From contig OX393581.1 in assembly GCA_947652605.1 (NCBI GenBank), positions 24,732,788-24,796,787 of the forward strand: 64,000 bases of DNA. The letters run 5' to 3'. Both the position numbers and the translations under genes were made by a program. The first letter of the stretch is position 1; each line of letters begins with the position of its first letter. This document shows positions 24,199 to 35,263 of this stretch, in pieces. The DNA is from Elmis aenea (lineage: Eukaryota; Arthropoda; Insecta; Coleoptera; Elmidae). Under the pieces are notes generated by a model. The model searched no databases. It was not told the origin of the DNA and saw only the letters and a list, made by a program, of their open reading frames with translations.

Positions 24199-24414
24199 TC
24201 ATCTGAAATCTTTGTGCCATATTATCTTCTGGATTTGGAAAAAGCCCCATATTTCCCTAAGTAGGTATCTGTCCAACGTACAAAAATATGTGTACAAGGG
24301 CTGTCTTCTTTCTGGATATGTTTCTGCATATCGTTGACTTGACAATATAGCATTCCTATTCAATGAATAAAAAATTCGCAGCATATCGCGTTTTTCTCCG
24401 TTATTAAAGTTCAT
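24199..24414 (-). pseudogene. Transposase N-terminus, right arm copy
   Basis: From ATG 24414 on the minus strand the frame reads MNFNNGEKRDMLRIFYSL, then continues with AETYPERRQPLYTYFCTLDRY. This is the typical DNA-binding N-terminus of a Tc1/mariner-like transposase, in which the YPxRRxP segment sits between helices. It runs to residue 72 and stops. The DDE catalytic part is absent from the element. Confidence 0.7.
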
Positions 24415-24987
24415 TTTTACAAATCTATTAATGTGACAAGTAATAGGCTTGCACAATTTTCAGTTTGTTGATTGGTTGTCATGGAAACAACATAAACTAC
24501 AATGACCGACCTACCTGATTTATAATAGTTATTGTTTAAAAACCTTTTTTAAATTTGGCAGTGAATAAAGAAGTACTATGTGTGATACATCAATGAATTC
24601 AGAAAAATAAATGCTACTTTATTATGTAAATAGCAAAAATTGTGCCCATAAGAAAAAATAAAGTTGGTTGTGATAAAACAAAAACGAATCGATCTAGAAT
24701 AAATTAGTGGTTACTGGTTACTATCCAATGCGGCTTAAAAAGTTGCATAGGCAATGTTTTTATACATGAAATATTTTATGCTCCAAAGAAGTTGTAAACT
24801 ATTTTCAATAATCGTATTTTGTGGTTTTTCCTAATTTTCTCAGATACCGTTTGAGATATTTCTAATTTATCTTCGGATTATTAATGAGCACGAAATTTAT
24901 CAGCTTTGCCAAATTTAAACCTATACTCTAGCTATTATAATAAGTGATATCCCCATGGTCGCCCTCGAATTTGAATCACCCTGTATA

Positions 24988-27158
24988 GTTTTATATGAAT
25001 TTTATGCAACTTAACAATATGCGTTTAAAACTGAGCGTTCCTGGAGCAGAATAATCCTCCGGATCCGAATTTATAATTTAAAAACTATAGAACTTTTTTT
25101 AACTTTGTAAACAATTGCACATTTTTCTAATTATTACCCAAAAAATAGTTGGATAAATTTTAAAAAATTCAAAAAAAATTGAACATCTATAAAAATGTAT
25201 TTGAGAGGTTTCTAAACAAATCAAAAACTGATGTATATGGCTTTGACTGTAGTAAAAATTTAATTTAATGAAATGTACATAAGTGCTCCAATATGAAAAT
25301 TTTTGGTTTAATGGAGCTAACTATAAATTTCTTCATGAGAGTTTTAGTTATAATTGTATGTCGCGGACAAATTTTTGAACAATGTGTTTATTTAAGCATG
25401 CATTTTTCATATTGCTAAGACCATGGCGTATAATTTAGTTGTCGGTGTATGATGTTAACTGTCAGGTGATGACGACAGCTCGTGTACCGGAAGGCCTACC
25501 ATGCTTGCTACAATTAAATGTTCTCACTTCCTATTATTCTAATTTACATATAGACCGTAGCCATCATTCTGTCATTTACATTTCTTTTGAAATATGAATG
25601 AGACTCCATTCCATCACTTTAATATTTATGTGTGATGTATTAAACCAATTAGATCTACAAACAAAATACATTATATAGCAGCATATGCTAAAAGCTGTAA
25701 TTTTTGACGTTTACTACAAGTAAAACACGTTTTAGAATTTTAAATTCGTTATTAATCAGAGCCAAGTATACTTTTTAAGTAGAACCTGTTCGCTAGAGGA
25801 ACATTATACATTAAAAATGGTCATAAATTTTTGTTTTATTACTGGCAATAAAACAATAATTTAATAGTTGAGGCATAAAATGTAGCTACTGTATTTCTAG
25901 GAATTATTGTTAGATTATGAGATTACGAATTTACAAGTTTACCAATCAAACTTCGTTACAAGTGATACAATAAAAACATGGTTTTTTTACATTCAAATCA
26001 ACCAGATATTAACATAATCGTTGCCAGTTTATTAATTAATATTGTAATTTTTATTCATTAATAAATAACCAGCAATAGCATTGTTTAACATCGCCGAAAA
26101 CGTTTGGTAATATTTACTATTACTCAACAGTAAATTTCTTATCGATAATACAACTTAATATATTTTAGATTATCTAAATGGAATAAAATGTTAATTTGTT
26201 TTATATATATCGTTCCGTGAATTGAAGATAAACTTTTTAGTCGCAATGTAATCAATCTTTACCAGTACCATTATTGGTGACTTGGAAGGAGTGTCTTCAG
26301 AAGCTCCGCCTTATAAAGGACAAATAATTTATCCTTCGTGTGCTGTGAAAGTCTTTGTAAGAATTAAAATATGATGAGTTGCTTACAATTCATAAACATA
26401 ATTTCACTGCATAACTACAATTGTGGCATTTATCTAAAAAAATAAGACAAAAATTGCAGCAAATACATTCTAGATGAATTAAGCATTCGAAATTCTAAAT
26501 TTGGGCGCATTTGGTTAACCAAATCCAATTTTTTGATGTGGAAATGTAAAACGAAGAGGTTCATTGTAATTATTTTATAACAGATGCTGTCTTACGAGTA
26601 TACAAGTGTAACAATGAAATGTATCACCACATACATCACCAAACATCAACAATGGGCTTTAAAAATTTTCAACTACAAAATATTTCCTTTCTTGTCATAT
26701 GAATCCGAACAAAATATAACTGATCCATCACAAGTGACAGCGAACAACATCTAAGCCGTTCCATCATCCAATCCTTCAACCAGAATTGTCACCTTTAAAT
26801 CTGATTACAAGACTTAAATTCCAGGAGTATTATTGTACGACAGACATCCAGTATTGAATATAAGTCTGCCAAGATAAGACACATTGTAAAGAAATAAATA
26901 CAAACTTTTTTCGACTTAATGTTGTAAATATAGATTTCACATTTAAAAGTTTCCAATTACCCATTGTTTATTAATATTTACTATGGAGTTTTGTAATAGG
27001 TACAAAAAACACGTTCAAATTCTTTTTTTTAGATTGTTATAGTGTGGATTTTCTGTCATAAGTATCTACTAATATTTATAATGCACTACTGAAGGACTTC
27101 ACTGCTGGGGCGGCTCGTTTATAGAGGCTGCAGTTCCTCCAGATTTAAATGAAATTAT
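24988..27158. other. AT-rich non-coding region
   Basis: No gene is recognised. Satellite-like phrases occur at about 25080-25270 (TTTCTAAACAAATCAAAAACTG). Unique-looking stretches with mixed composition occur near 25440-25520 and 26210-26350 and could be regulatory. The remainder is plain AT-rich sequence. Confidence 0.35.
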
Positions 27159-27871
27159 CAGTGAAGTGAGTGTGTCATATGACCGCGTCATGACAGTTTG
27201 TCATGACGGTCATGACGTCACGTCACAATGATTTTAAATGACCGTGACCATTCTAAGCTCCAAAATTCAAAATTACAGTTTTTCTAACATCCAAAAATGA
27301 CAGTTTTAAGTTTACATGGTGGTTGTCACTTGATTTGTGTTAATCTTAATTGCAATATCGTTAATAAAAATGTAAATACCACTATATAAAGTATTCTGAA
27401 AGTTGGTAAACACAATGCGGAGAAAAGGGAAAGTATTTTACTTTTTTGTACGTTATCCTGCAAGTTCGCAGCAAAAGGTAGCTACTTATGGTTGCTAATT
27501 TTGTAGAAAGAGATACGGATTACATGCCACTAGAATGGCAGACCATTTAATTACAACATGCAATAAATGCCCAGAGCATGTAAAATTAAAGTTTAAACTC
27601 AAATACAAATTTTATTAAAAAATGTTTAGCTCTCAGCATAAATAGTCCAAAATCACCTTCAACTCCCTCGACTTCTAGAGCCTTCTTTGAAGGAATACAA
27701 TACCCAGATAGAGATACTGATAGTAATAATTCTGCCTTTTATTTATTATTCTTATTACATAGATATTAATTTTATACCATTGTTATAAAAACAATCATAA
27801 ATGACGGTCATATGACCGGTCATGACGGTCATGACGTCACAATCATAAATGACCGTCATTTCACATCACTG
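27159..27871. mobile_element. Internally deleted hAT element with BED-finger remnant
   Basis: The ends are CAGTGAAGTGAGTGTGTCATATGACCG at 27159 and GACCGTCATTTCACATCACTG ending at 27871. The perfect 8-bp target duplication GAAATTAT lies at 27151..27158 and 27872..27879. Subterminal CATGACGGTCATGACGTCAC palindromes flank both ends. The interior keeps a degraded BED zinc-finger start (27415..27618). This identifies a hAT element that lost its catalytic core. Confidence 0.88.
27415..27618 (+). pseudogene. BED zinc-finger fragment of a hAT transposase
   Basis: The frame from ATG 27415 reads through GCxFCRKRYGLHATRMADHL and ITTCNKCPEHVKLKF. The spacing C-x2-C ... H-x4-C and the ATRMxxHL context are those of the BED-type zinc finger at the N-terminus of hAT transposases. 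A TAA at 27496..27498 interrupts the first Cys pair, and the frame ends at 27618. The rest of the transposase is gone. Confidence 0.7.
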
Positions 27872-27879
27872 GAAATTAT

Positions 27880-28966
27880 TCATGTTCTTTAAATTTATTT
27901 TAATTTTGGCTTTTGTAACATCGGCTGTGTATTATAATAATAATGTTACATAAAAAGAGTTGTAAGAGCATATTACGCACGAGCGGAAAAGTTACGCCCG
28001 GAGCCGCGTAGCGGTGAGTTCGTATTTCCACGAGTGCGTAATTGCTTTACAACTCGTGTTATGTAGCTTACTTTTTCTGCGATCACATAATACCTACGCT
28101 TTTAACGGTTTTTTGGCTAATATACTCATGTAATTACGTTGTCTTGTCAATTTTGACGTAAGCCTACTTTGACGTTTCTAGACAAGTGTGCGTTTAGCTC
28201 ACCGTGCGTTATAACTCACTTACTATGCATGCAGGCTGTACGGTAAGACGGTAAGAGTCATTTAAATTAGCGGTCGTAGAAAAAATAAATAAGCGGTCTG
28301 GATTTCCTGCAGCCCCAGATCGCTATCGTATCATTATACGAAAACGGCAAATAGATATGGAGTGGGGGTGATGCGTGATGTACATGCTATTGGGGCTGCA
28401 TTGATTTCAGCCCAAGCAAGCTAATGCTTACAAGCTAATATTTCCTCTTATCTGGTTTATTATTCAAAATATTAAAAAAAAACAACAAACCTTGTTGAAG
28501 ATCATGAGTTACATAATCTTAAACAGTGGTTTTTTTAAACAGGCGTGCACGCATCCCTGCGGTGCGAGATGGTCTTCTTGGGGTGCGAGACAGAGTTTTG
28601 CGTACCGGGTTCTACAGTATTGCCATATATAGATTTAAAATTCACATAATTGTACAATAAAAGGCGTTCACATATACGTTTCATTTAACGTGCGTTTTTT
28701 TTTTCTTGAAAAAATAAACTTTTATTGTAATACATAGGATATTTATTTTGTTCTGACTTTTAAGCTAAATTGTGAACATAAATAAACTTATTTTTAAAGT
28801 TTTGAATGCGCTATATTTTTGTACTTTTGTTGTAGATAATTTATTGGTCTTTAAAAAACATTAGAGATGTTCTCAATCTAAGTGTGATAGTAATATTTCT
28901 TCAGTTATACCCGTAGCTGTTTTAATGATCATTTATTGGTAAACGTGCAATATTTAATTGAATTAT
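27880..28966. other. Repeat fragments with a hairpin motif
   Basis: About 27950-28080 holds an imperfect inverted repeat (GAGTTGTAAGAGCATATTACGCACGAG against CGAGTGCGTAATTGCTTTACAACTCG) enclosing a GC-rich centre, probably a short MITE. Around 28310-28425 GCAGCCCCAG and TTGGGGCTGC form another inverted pair. From about 28514 CAGTGGTTTTTTTAAAC with GGGGTGCGAGAC resembles the left end of a hAT element whose right end I cannot find. No genes. Confidence 0.45.
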
Positions 28967-28974
28967 AATAGTAG

Positions 28975-30409
28975 CAGGGATGGAAAACATAACGTAACGA
29001 TACCCGATAACGTTATAATAACGATTCAACTATAATTTTTTATTCAATAACGTAACGATATTTTTATAACGTTATATAACGTTATAATAACCGATAACGT
29101 TTCGTTAAAAGTTATTATGTATCGTTATTCTCTATAAATTAAATTTTTATATGGCGATCTTTTTATTTTCTGAAGATATAATATTTTGTTTGTATTTTAG
29201 AAATTAAAATGAAAATAAAATATCTCAACCTCAACGTAATTTTGTAGGTACTATTTTTTAAATTTACATTTACAGATCCCAAAAATAATTTCAGAGTTAC
29301 AAATAAAAATTATTTTTATACAGCATGTTTCTTTAATAATGCGAAAAAATTCGGGAGGTGATACTTAATCGAAAATTAAGGTAGGTCTTTCATATATTTT
29401 TCTTCTTTAGGGTCTCCTTTCAGAGTTACACCCAAAATTGGGTTTTTATTTTATTTCCCAAATTTGGACAAATGTGGGAGATTTATGCTTATAAAAAGGT
29501 TTCCCATAGTACTATTTTTAATCATCTCCCACCTTTACAGGGGGCAAGTGCAACCCCTGTTGGTTTTTTCATCAGGACTTTATGGTGGGTTGAAATCTAG
29601 CAATTTTAAATTTTCTTTAAAAACTTGATTTATTTAGAATTTTTTTTTATTCTTTAATTGTTCTCGTTCAACCTACCTACAGTTTTTGAGTAAAAAATTA
29701 TATGAAAGAACATGAACCATCAAACATTCCAATATAAAACGATATTGGATAGAAGTGACGGGTGTAATTCATTTTGACGTTTACGCGGCGACAACGCTAA
29801 AACGCCCGTCAATTTTACCCAATATGAACATAAACATCATATTCACTCATTTAATTTTTTACTCAAAACTGCAAGATTTACGAGAAAAACTAAAGAATAA
29901 AAAAAGGTTCTAAATAAATCAAACTAACAAAAAAATTTTTTTGCAAAATTTCAACTCACCAAAAAGTTCTGATTAAAAAACCAACAGGGGTCGCACTTAT
30001 CAGCCCCCTATGAAGGTGGAAGATGATTAAAAATAATACTATGGGAAACCTTTTAATAAGTATAAAACATCTACCAAATATCATTCTCCTACATTTATCT
30101 AAATTTGAGAAATAAAATAAAAACCTAATTTTATCGCTCCCCTTTAGGGGGGTGTAACTCCGAAAGGAGACGTCTAAGAAAAAATTGTTATATAAAAGAC
30201 CCCACTTTATTTTCAATAAGAATCACCTTCCGAATTTTTTCGCATTATTTAGGAAACACCCTGTATAACATAATGTATGTAACGTTATATAACGTTATAT
30301 AACATAACAATTCATTTTTTTAACGTTATTTATAACGTTATGTAACGAAATCAAATAATAAATAACGTTATACAATAACGTAACGATTTAAAACGTTATT
30401 CCATCCCTG
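28975..30409. mobile_element. hAT-type MITE rich in ATAACG repeats
   Basis: The ends are CAGGGATGGAAAACATAACG and CGTTATTCCATCCCTG. The perfect 8-bp target duplication AATAGTAG lies at 28967..28974 and 30410..30417. Both ends carry many copies of ATAACGTTATA-type palindromes. The interior was later invaded by the fold-back at 29318..30267, so the original element was under 500 bases. Confidence 0.9.
29318..30267. mobile_element. Fold-back element nested in the ATAACG MITE, copy 1
   Basis: The left end ATACAGCATGTTTCTTTAATAATGCG and right end CGCATTATTTAGGAAACACCCTGTATA are inverted. Inward pairs include ATTCGGGAGGTGATAC, TCTCCTTTCGGAGTTAC-type phrases and GCCCCCTATGAAGGTGGAAGATG. A second copy at 48259..49099 shares nearly all of these, including the central GTCGCCG...ACGTCAAAATGAATTACACC stretch. 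The frame at 29956..30216 (minus) is a shadow. Confidence 0.85.
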
Positions 30410-30417
30410 AATAGTAG

Positions 30418-31860
30418 GCATTGAAAAATAAAGCCATTGCATTGCAAACCAGAAAGAGCGAGGAAAATATATATATAGATGTTACAAATCATCTAATTCT
30501 TAGTTTTATAAATAAATAATATGTTTGCTTTAATTTTTACTGGTAATGTGCATGCTTAAACCCCGCCAACAATTAAAATTGTGGTCACGTTTATCGCTAC
30601 ACCTCTTCATTGCAAATGCTCATGAACCGCCACTGTTTCACCAAAATTTTGAAAACTGATATGAATATTGATCTCAAAATTGTTAAATACCAAAGATAAC
30701 TCGTCCTATAACCTATTTACTTGACATAGTATAAACTAGGGTTTCTCATGATATTTATACTACCTATATTTCATTGTAATGAACACAATAACATAATTTT
30801 ACTATGAATTTTTGTAATATAATTTAAGAAAATAATGATGATATATGCTTCGGACATATAGTCTTATTTTTAATTTATATACCTACAAAAAATTCGGTTG
30901 CATAAAATGCTTTTAGTGTCTATTATTGTGTGTGAAATCGTCTTGGCAGTATCTTGCATCATAGAGACATCGTTTTTATCAATGTAATACATTTATAAGA
31001 TATTTTGTTTCGTATTTACCAGTACACAAAAATACAACTGCGAATGTTTTTTGATGATATGAACTTTACGCATACTAAGAGTATATACATACTTTGTTGG
31101 TATAAAGCAATAAAACTATTTTGAAATAAGAATAAAGTTTTTCCATAATTTAATGTTAGACATTACAATAAATTTTGTAAAGTTATGATAATATTACAAA
31201 GATCCTAACACAAAATAATGAAAATAACATTTTAAATACCCCAGTATTTCCCGGAACAATCTAAGTATTTCCCGGGAAATATAAAATAGATTAAAATGGA
31301 CCAAAATCCTCCTACAAAAACACGTTTAAATAAAAATCATATTTCTGTTTTTATAAAGTATTGCTTGTGGAAATGCTGAATGAATTTCGAGACTCTCGTC
31401 TCTTTATTAGTTGTTTTTTGATACTGATGAAAAGACGGAAGTCTTGAAATTAACTATTTCTACAAAAGCTTCTCAATAAAAACAGATAACTGAATTTAAA
31501 TTAAACTTATTTAAATTACAACAACAAAAAATCATTGAAATAATTCAACAATTTATTTTACTAAAAGTTTTTCAATTACTATTATTGTTCCTGTAATAGT
31601 CAGAAATTGAGATTAATTTAATTATAAACAGATAATAATTGGAGCTGCCGTACAAAACACAAAGTAAACTTTTTAAATTCTTTGTTAACAGTTGAGTTGT
31701 GCAAGATCCTATCAAATTATGATTACCTATGAAAAAGACAGGACTTCATTGTGCGGATACAGTGTTGAACAAATTAAAGAGAACGGCAGCCCAGTTTGAG
31801 ACATAACATGGTCGGTATACGAACATAATTATAAGTTTAATAATTTTATAACACCTTTTG
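30418..31860. other. AT-rich non-coding region
   Basis: No coding sequence is recognised. A small fragment with a TTTCCCGGGAAAT palindrome lies near 31267, next to another TATTTCCCGG near 31248; it is probably a remnant of a DNA element. The remainder is unique-looking and AT-rich. Confidence 0.35.
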
Positions 31861-32300
31861 CGAAGTGAGACTATGTTGGAGTCCGACGTCGACTTTGGAC
31901 GAGTCTCACATTCTAATAGTTCTAAGGTGAAATCAACGTTGATAATGATAGGGTATGGCTACGGTGTTTCCTGACAATTGCGAAGCGGCATATTGTGGTT
32001 GATGACGCGGCAATAAGCAACAATGGCGGCCGCCTAAGATTAGCATAACTGACATTGTTATTACACAGCGTACAACGATCAAAGCCCCCGAACGATTGTG
32101 GTTTGTTATTAGACAAGCCGAATTTTGTTAGTTACCACGTGTTTTAAAGGAATCATTATTTGGCGTGATACACAAATAAGTTTTAATTATAACCCATACG
32201 TTTTTCTTCCGTTTCGAAGTCGATTGTTTCGTGCCGTAATTGGTCCTGTATTTTTTATCACAGCATGAGATCGTAATTTATCGTTTTTGTTGTTTAACGC
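31861..32300. promoter_or_regulatory. Candidate cis-regulatory island with Runt-type sites
   Basis: This island is GC-richer than its flanks and contains two TGTGGTT (Runt-domain consensus) sites at 31994..32000 and 32097..32103. It also contains GGCAATAAGC, GGCGGCCGCC and an imperfect hairpin, GTGAGACT (31865..31872) with AGTCTCAC (31902..31909). No transposon ends or coding sequence are seen. Runt regulates slp in Drosophila (established knowledge), so an slp enhancer is a reasonable but unproven reading. Confidence 0.35.
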
Positions 32301-32595
32301 TAACAGTTCAAACAGTTTTGTTTAATTAAGGCAAGAAATGCTCCACTTCGGGAGTCATCTGCATCGGTATTTAATAACGCATGCGGTGCACCAGAATTTT
32401 AGTATATTTACAAAAAGAAAATGACTATACACTTGGAACATTGTCAAAGACTTTGAACAGCTACACAAAAAATTCTAGGGAGTTTCTAAACCAAGTAAAG
32501 GTGAAGTTTTAGTACTTAGAGTAAGCTCTGCCTATTTCAAAAACTTTGTGTTATTTAGGCAACTTTTGAACTTTCACCAAAAAAAATAGCTAAAA
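32301..32595. repeat. Decayed satellite-like repeats
   Basis: From about 32400, phrases such as TTTCTAAACCAAGTAAAGGTG and GGCAACTTTTGAACTTTCACC match the repeat family of 35264..36340. The block abuts the CAGGG-ended repeat that starts at 32596. Confidence 0.4.
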
Positions 32596-33110
32596 TATAC
32601 AGGGTGGACCAAATTCCAAAATTTTACGAAATATCTTATCCTTAAAAGTTGCCGCGATTTCGTAAAGCAGTGATGTTGACAATTAATAAACAATTATACG
32701 TCATATCCAAGTAATTTTCAAACTTTTAAGCAAATTCGTATATTCTTTTGTACTTTATTACTGTTTATTGTGGTATTTTGAATATAGCAAAATTTTAAGA
32801 TCTTTAAAAGTTTAATATATGTTTAAGACGTTTACATTTTAAGTGGTAAAAACGTAGCGGTTGCTGCAGAATTCACTTGAAAATGACGTTTACTTGTTTA
32901 TTAATTGCAATCATCACTTGTTTACAAATCATGGCAAACTTAGCCATATTGGTTATATTTTACAACAAATACATAAAACTATATATTTTTGAAAAGTTTT
33001 AAATTAATCATAAAAATCTGTATAAAAAACTTTCATAACCTTTTGTTCTCTTCTAATAAATAAAGAAGTTATGGTCAATTTTCAAAAAGATGAAATTTCA
33101 TTTTTCATTA
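32596..33110. mobile_element. Damaged CAGGG-ended repeat, copy 1 of the GGTGGACCAAATTC family
   Basis: This starts ATACAGGGTGGACCAAATTCC and shares phrases with the copy at 39554..40150: GTTTAATTAATTGCAA-type, AATCATGGCAAACTT, AAATACATAAAACTATATATTTTTGAAAAG and AAGTTATGGTCAATTTTCAA. The right end is not recognisable. There is no coding capacity. Confidence 0.5.
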
Positions 33111-34502
33111 ATAGTAGGGGGGGGGAGACGGGACTAATTCCCGGGGCCCGGTGTTGCAAAAGGGGCCCGGATTCGAGCTAATACACAATGTTTTGTTTAC
33201 AAATACCGTTAAAATTTATGAGAACAGCAACGAATAAAATAAAATAAATTTAAAACACAAGCTGATGTTATTCCGTTTTTTTTTTAATTTTTGACCGAAA
33301 TAGTTTTACTTATTTTAAATTTATGGTAATATTATGTTTATATTTCTGTTACCTAAATAGATATTATTAGTGAAAGTTTTTACCTTCATTAAAAATAAGT
33401 TTGTGAGGAGTGTATGGGGCGATCTGATAAAAACATCAGAAGAGTTTGCTATAAAACTGCAATTTTGGATGATAAAGTATGCACTTTACAGTCTACATCA
33501 TCTAATTTGGCATTAAAACACGTTTGATCTCTTAAAATTCAAAACAAAAAGTCGCCTGCGGCGTATTTTGCTTATCTCTCTACTTTGTTGCGCTAATTTC
33601 TAGTGATTAAAAAAAAGTCGTAGGGTCCCGGTTTGACTTTACAAAAATATAGTAGGCCTACCCATAGGCCTGTAGTTTATACCCTTCTACATTTGTGTTG
33701 TCTATGGTGCGTACCTATATACCCGGTGAAATCTGTTTTTAAGAAATATCATTATTCATTGAATACGTTCAGGGACGTAGCTACTCGCTAGCACCAAGAC
33801 AACTAGGACACCTTTGAGGGCAGCACTTCGTACGGGCGGTAAAAATGTTAATTACTAAAATTGAAAATAAAAATTGAAAGAATTGTGCGATAATTTTTTT
33901 TTTTCATAAAAAAGGTAGGTATATGAAAATGTTTTGTTCGTTAGTTACTTTTGATGACAATACCGAAAAGGGGCAGCATTGAAAAAATTAACTAAAGGCG
34001 GCACACACCCTCGCGACAAAAGGGAAATAAAAAAGATGTAGCCAAAGCCAAACAACTCTAGAGACTTGGCTTATTATATTAAATTAAACATTTTGCTTTA
34101 AATATTTTTTTCGTGGTGGTTCACATAAAAGTGCAGGCCACTATTGGGATCTCGTAAACGGCAAGAGCCACAAAGAAGGTTAACTTAGACAAATTGTTCC
34201 CTTTCCTGAGATCTATTCAGTGATGCTTTAATGTTTTAAAAAAAGTTTCATGACGCGTTAGATAATAAACAAAACTACAAATAGGCATTTTTTTAAATCG
34301 TAAATAACTTGGTTATACATGATGGTACAAAAATATTTTTGGGGAAAAGTTGTGGGCAATCATTAAAAGAATTCTGAGAAGTTTTTGTACGAAGTAAAGG
34401 CAAATTTTTAGTCCCTGGCGTATTCTTAAACTATTTTAATAACTTTTGAGGCATTTGCACAGCTTTTTAATTTTACTAACAAAAATTGTTATAGGTACTA
34501 CC
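33111..34502. other. Non-coding region with GC-rich element fragments
   Basis: A G-run followed by ACGGGACTAATTCCCGGGGCCCGG (33115-33150, reported in parts here) and a GTAGGGTCCCGG segment with AGGCCTACCCATAGGCCT (33620-33675) look like parts of one DNA element. CAGGGACGTAGCTAC at 33772 and GATGTAGCC near 34035 resemble another hAT-like MITE with GGGCGGT and AAAGGCGGC inside. Satellite-like phrases appear from about 34290 to 34500. No gene. Confidence 0.35.
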
Positions 34503-35263
34503 TATACAGGGTGGCTGGTTTTTCATTGTCCAGCTTATATCTGCTGAAATATTAATGTTACCAAAAAAAGTTAAATGAGAAACTTGTTAAACAAAAGCTG
34601 GTCTACAAAATGGTGCTAAAAATTTTGTTCCATAGCCTACCAGTTTTTCGGAAAAATATCCAACTTTTGTTTTTTAAATAGAACACCCTGTATATTTTTA
34701 CAGAATCACATTCTAAATCAATTTCTCTTCACAATGATATTATCATAAGTACCATTTTGATTTTAAATTTTGCTCAATATTTCAAAAAAAGAGAATTATT
34801 ATAGTCGGCTGTGGAAACAGCACAGCATATCAACTTTTTCATTATTTGTATAGTACATTTATCTTAATTATAATTACATTTATTTCTGTCTGATTTGACA
34901 AGTTTTTGCTAATGTAAACAAATTTGACAGGTATTTGCAATAAAAAAAACAATATCACAGCCGACTTTAATAATTCCTTTTTTGAAATATTGTGCATAAT
35001 TTAAAAGCAAAATGGTACTTATGATATATCATTGTAAAGAGAAATTGATTTAGAATGTGATTCTGTAAAAATATACAGGGTGTTCTATTTAAAAAACAAA
35101 AGTTGGATATTTTTCCGAAAAACTGGTTGGCTATGGAATAAAATTTTTAGCACAATTTTGTAGACCAGCTTTTGTTTAATAAGTTTCTCATTTAACTTTT
35201 TTTGGTAACTTTAATATTTCAGCAGATATAAGCTGGACAATGAAAAATCAGCCACACTGTATA
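34503..35263. mobile_element. Near-perfect fold-back element (761 bp)
   Basis: The left end TATACAGGGTGGCTGG and right end CAGCCACACTGTATA are inverted, and the two arms are inverted copies almost to the centre (about 34880). Landmarks are GTCCAGCTTATATCTGC against GCAGATATAAGCTGGAC, GAACACCCTGTATATTTTTAC against its inverse, and ATCACATTCTAAATC against GATTTAGAATGTGAT. No transposase is present. It interrupts the satellite that resumes at 35264. Confidence 0.88.

Larger units (their letters stand above)
22217..24987. mobile_element. Large Tc1/mariner-derived fold-back element
   Basis: The left arm (from CCTGGTGTGATTCAAATTTG) and the right arm (ending GAATTTGAATCACCCTGTATA) are inverted copies about 600 bases long once the nested insertion at 22590..23855 is removed. 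Shared arm features include AAAGTTGGTTGT/ACAACCAACTTT and GGTTGTCATGGAAACAACAT/ATGTTGTTTCCATGACAACC. Each arm ends inward at a start codon of the same transposase-like peptide (24024 plus, 24414 minus), so the arms arose by inverted duplication of a transposase-bearing 5' half. Truncated relatives lie at 1..333 and 8626..9242. Confidence 0.8.

Noticed and set aside
29956..30216. 86-codon minus-strand frame
   Set aside because: It lies wholly within a fold-back arm and reflects the repeat rather than a gene.
34951..34965. TATCACAGCC, resembling the miR-2 seed family
   Set aside because: It lies in the arm of a transposon fold-back and is mirrored in the other arm. The following bases do not match a miR-2 mature sequence as I remember it.
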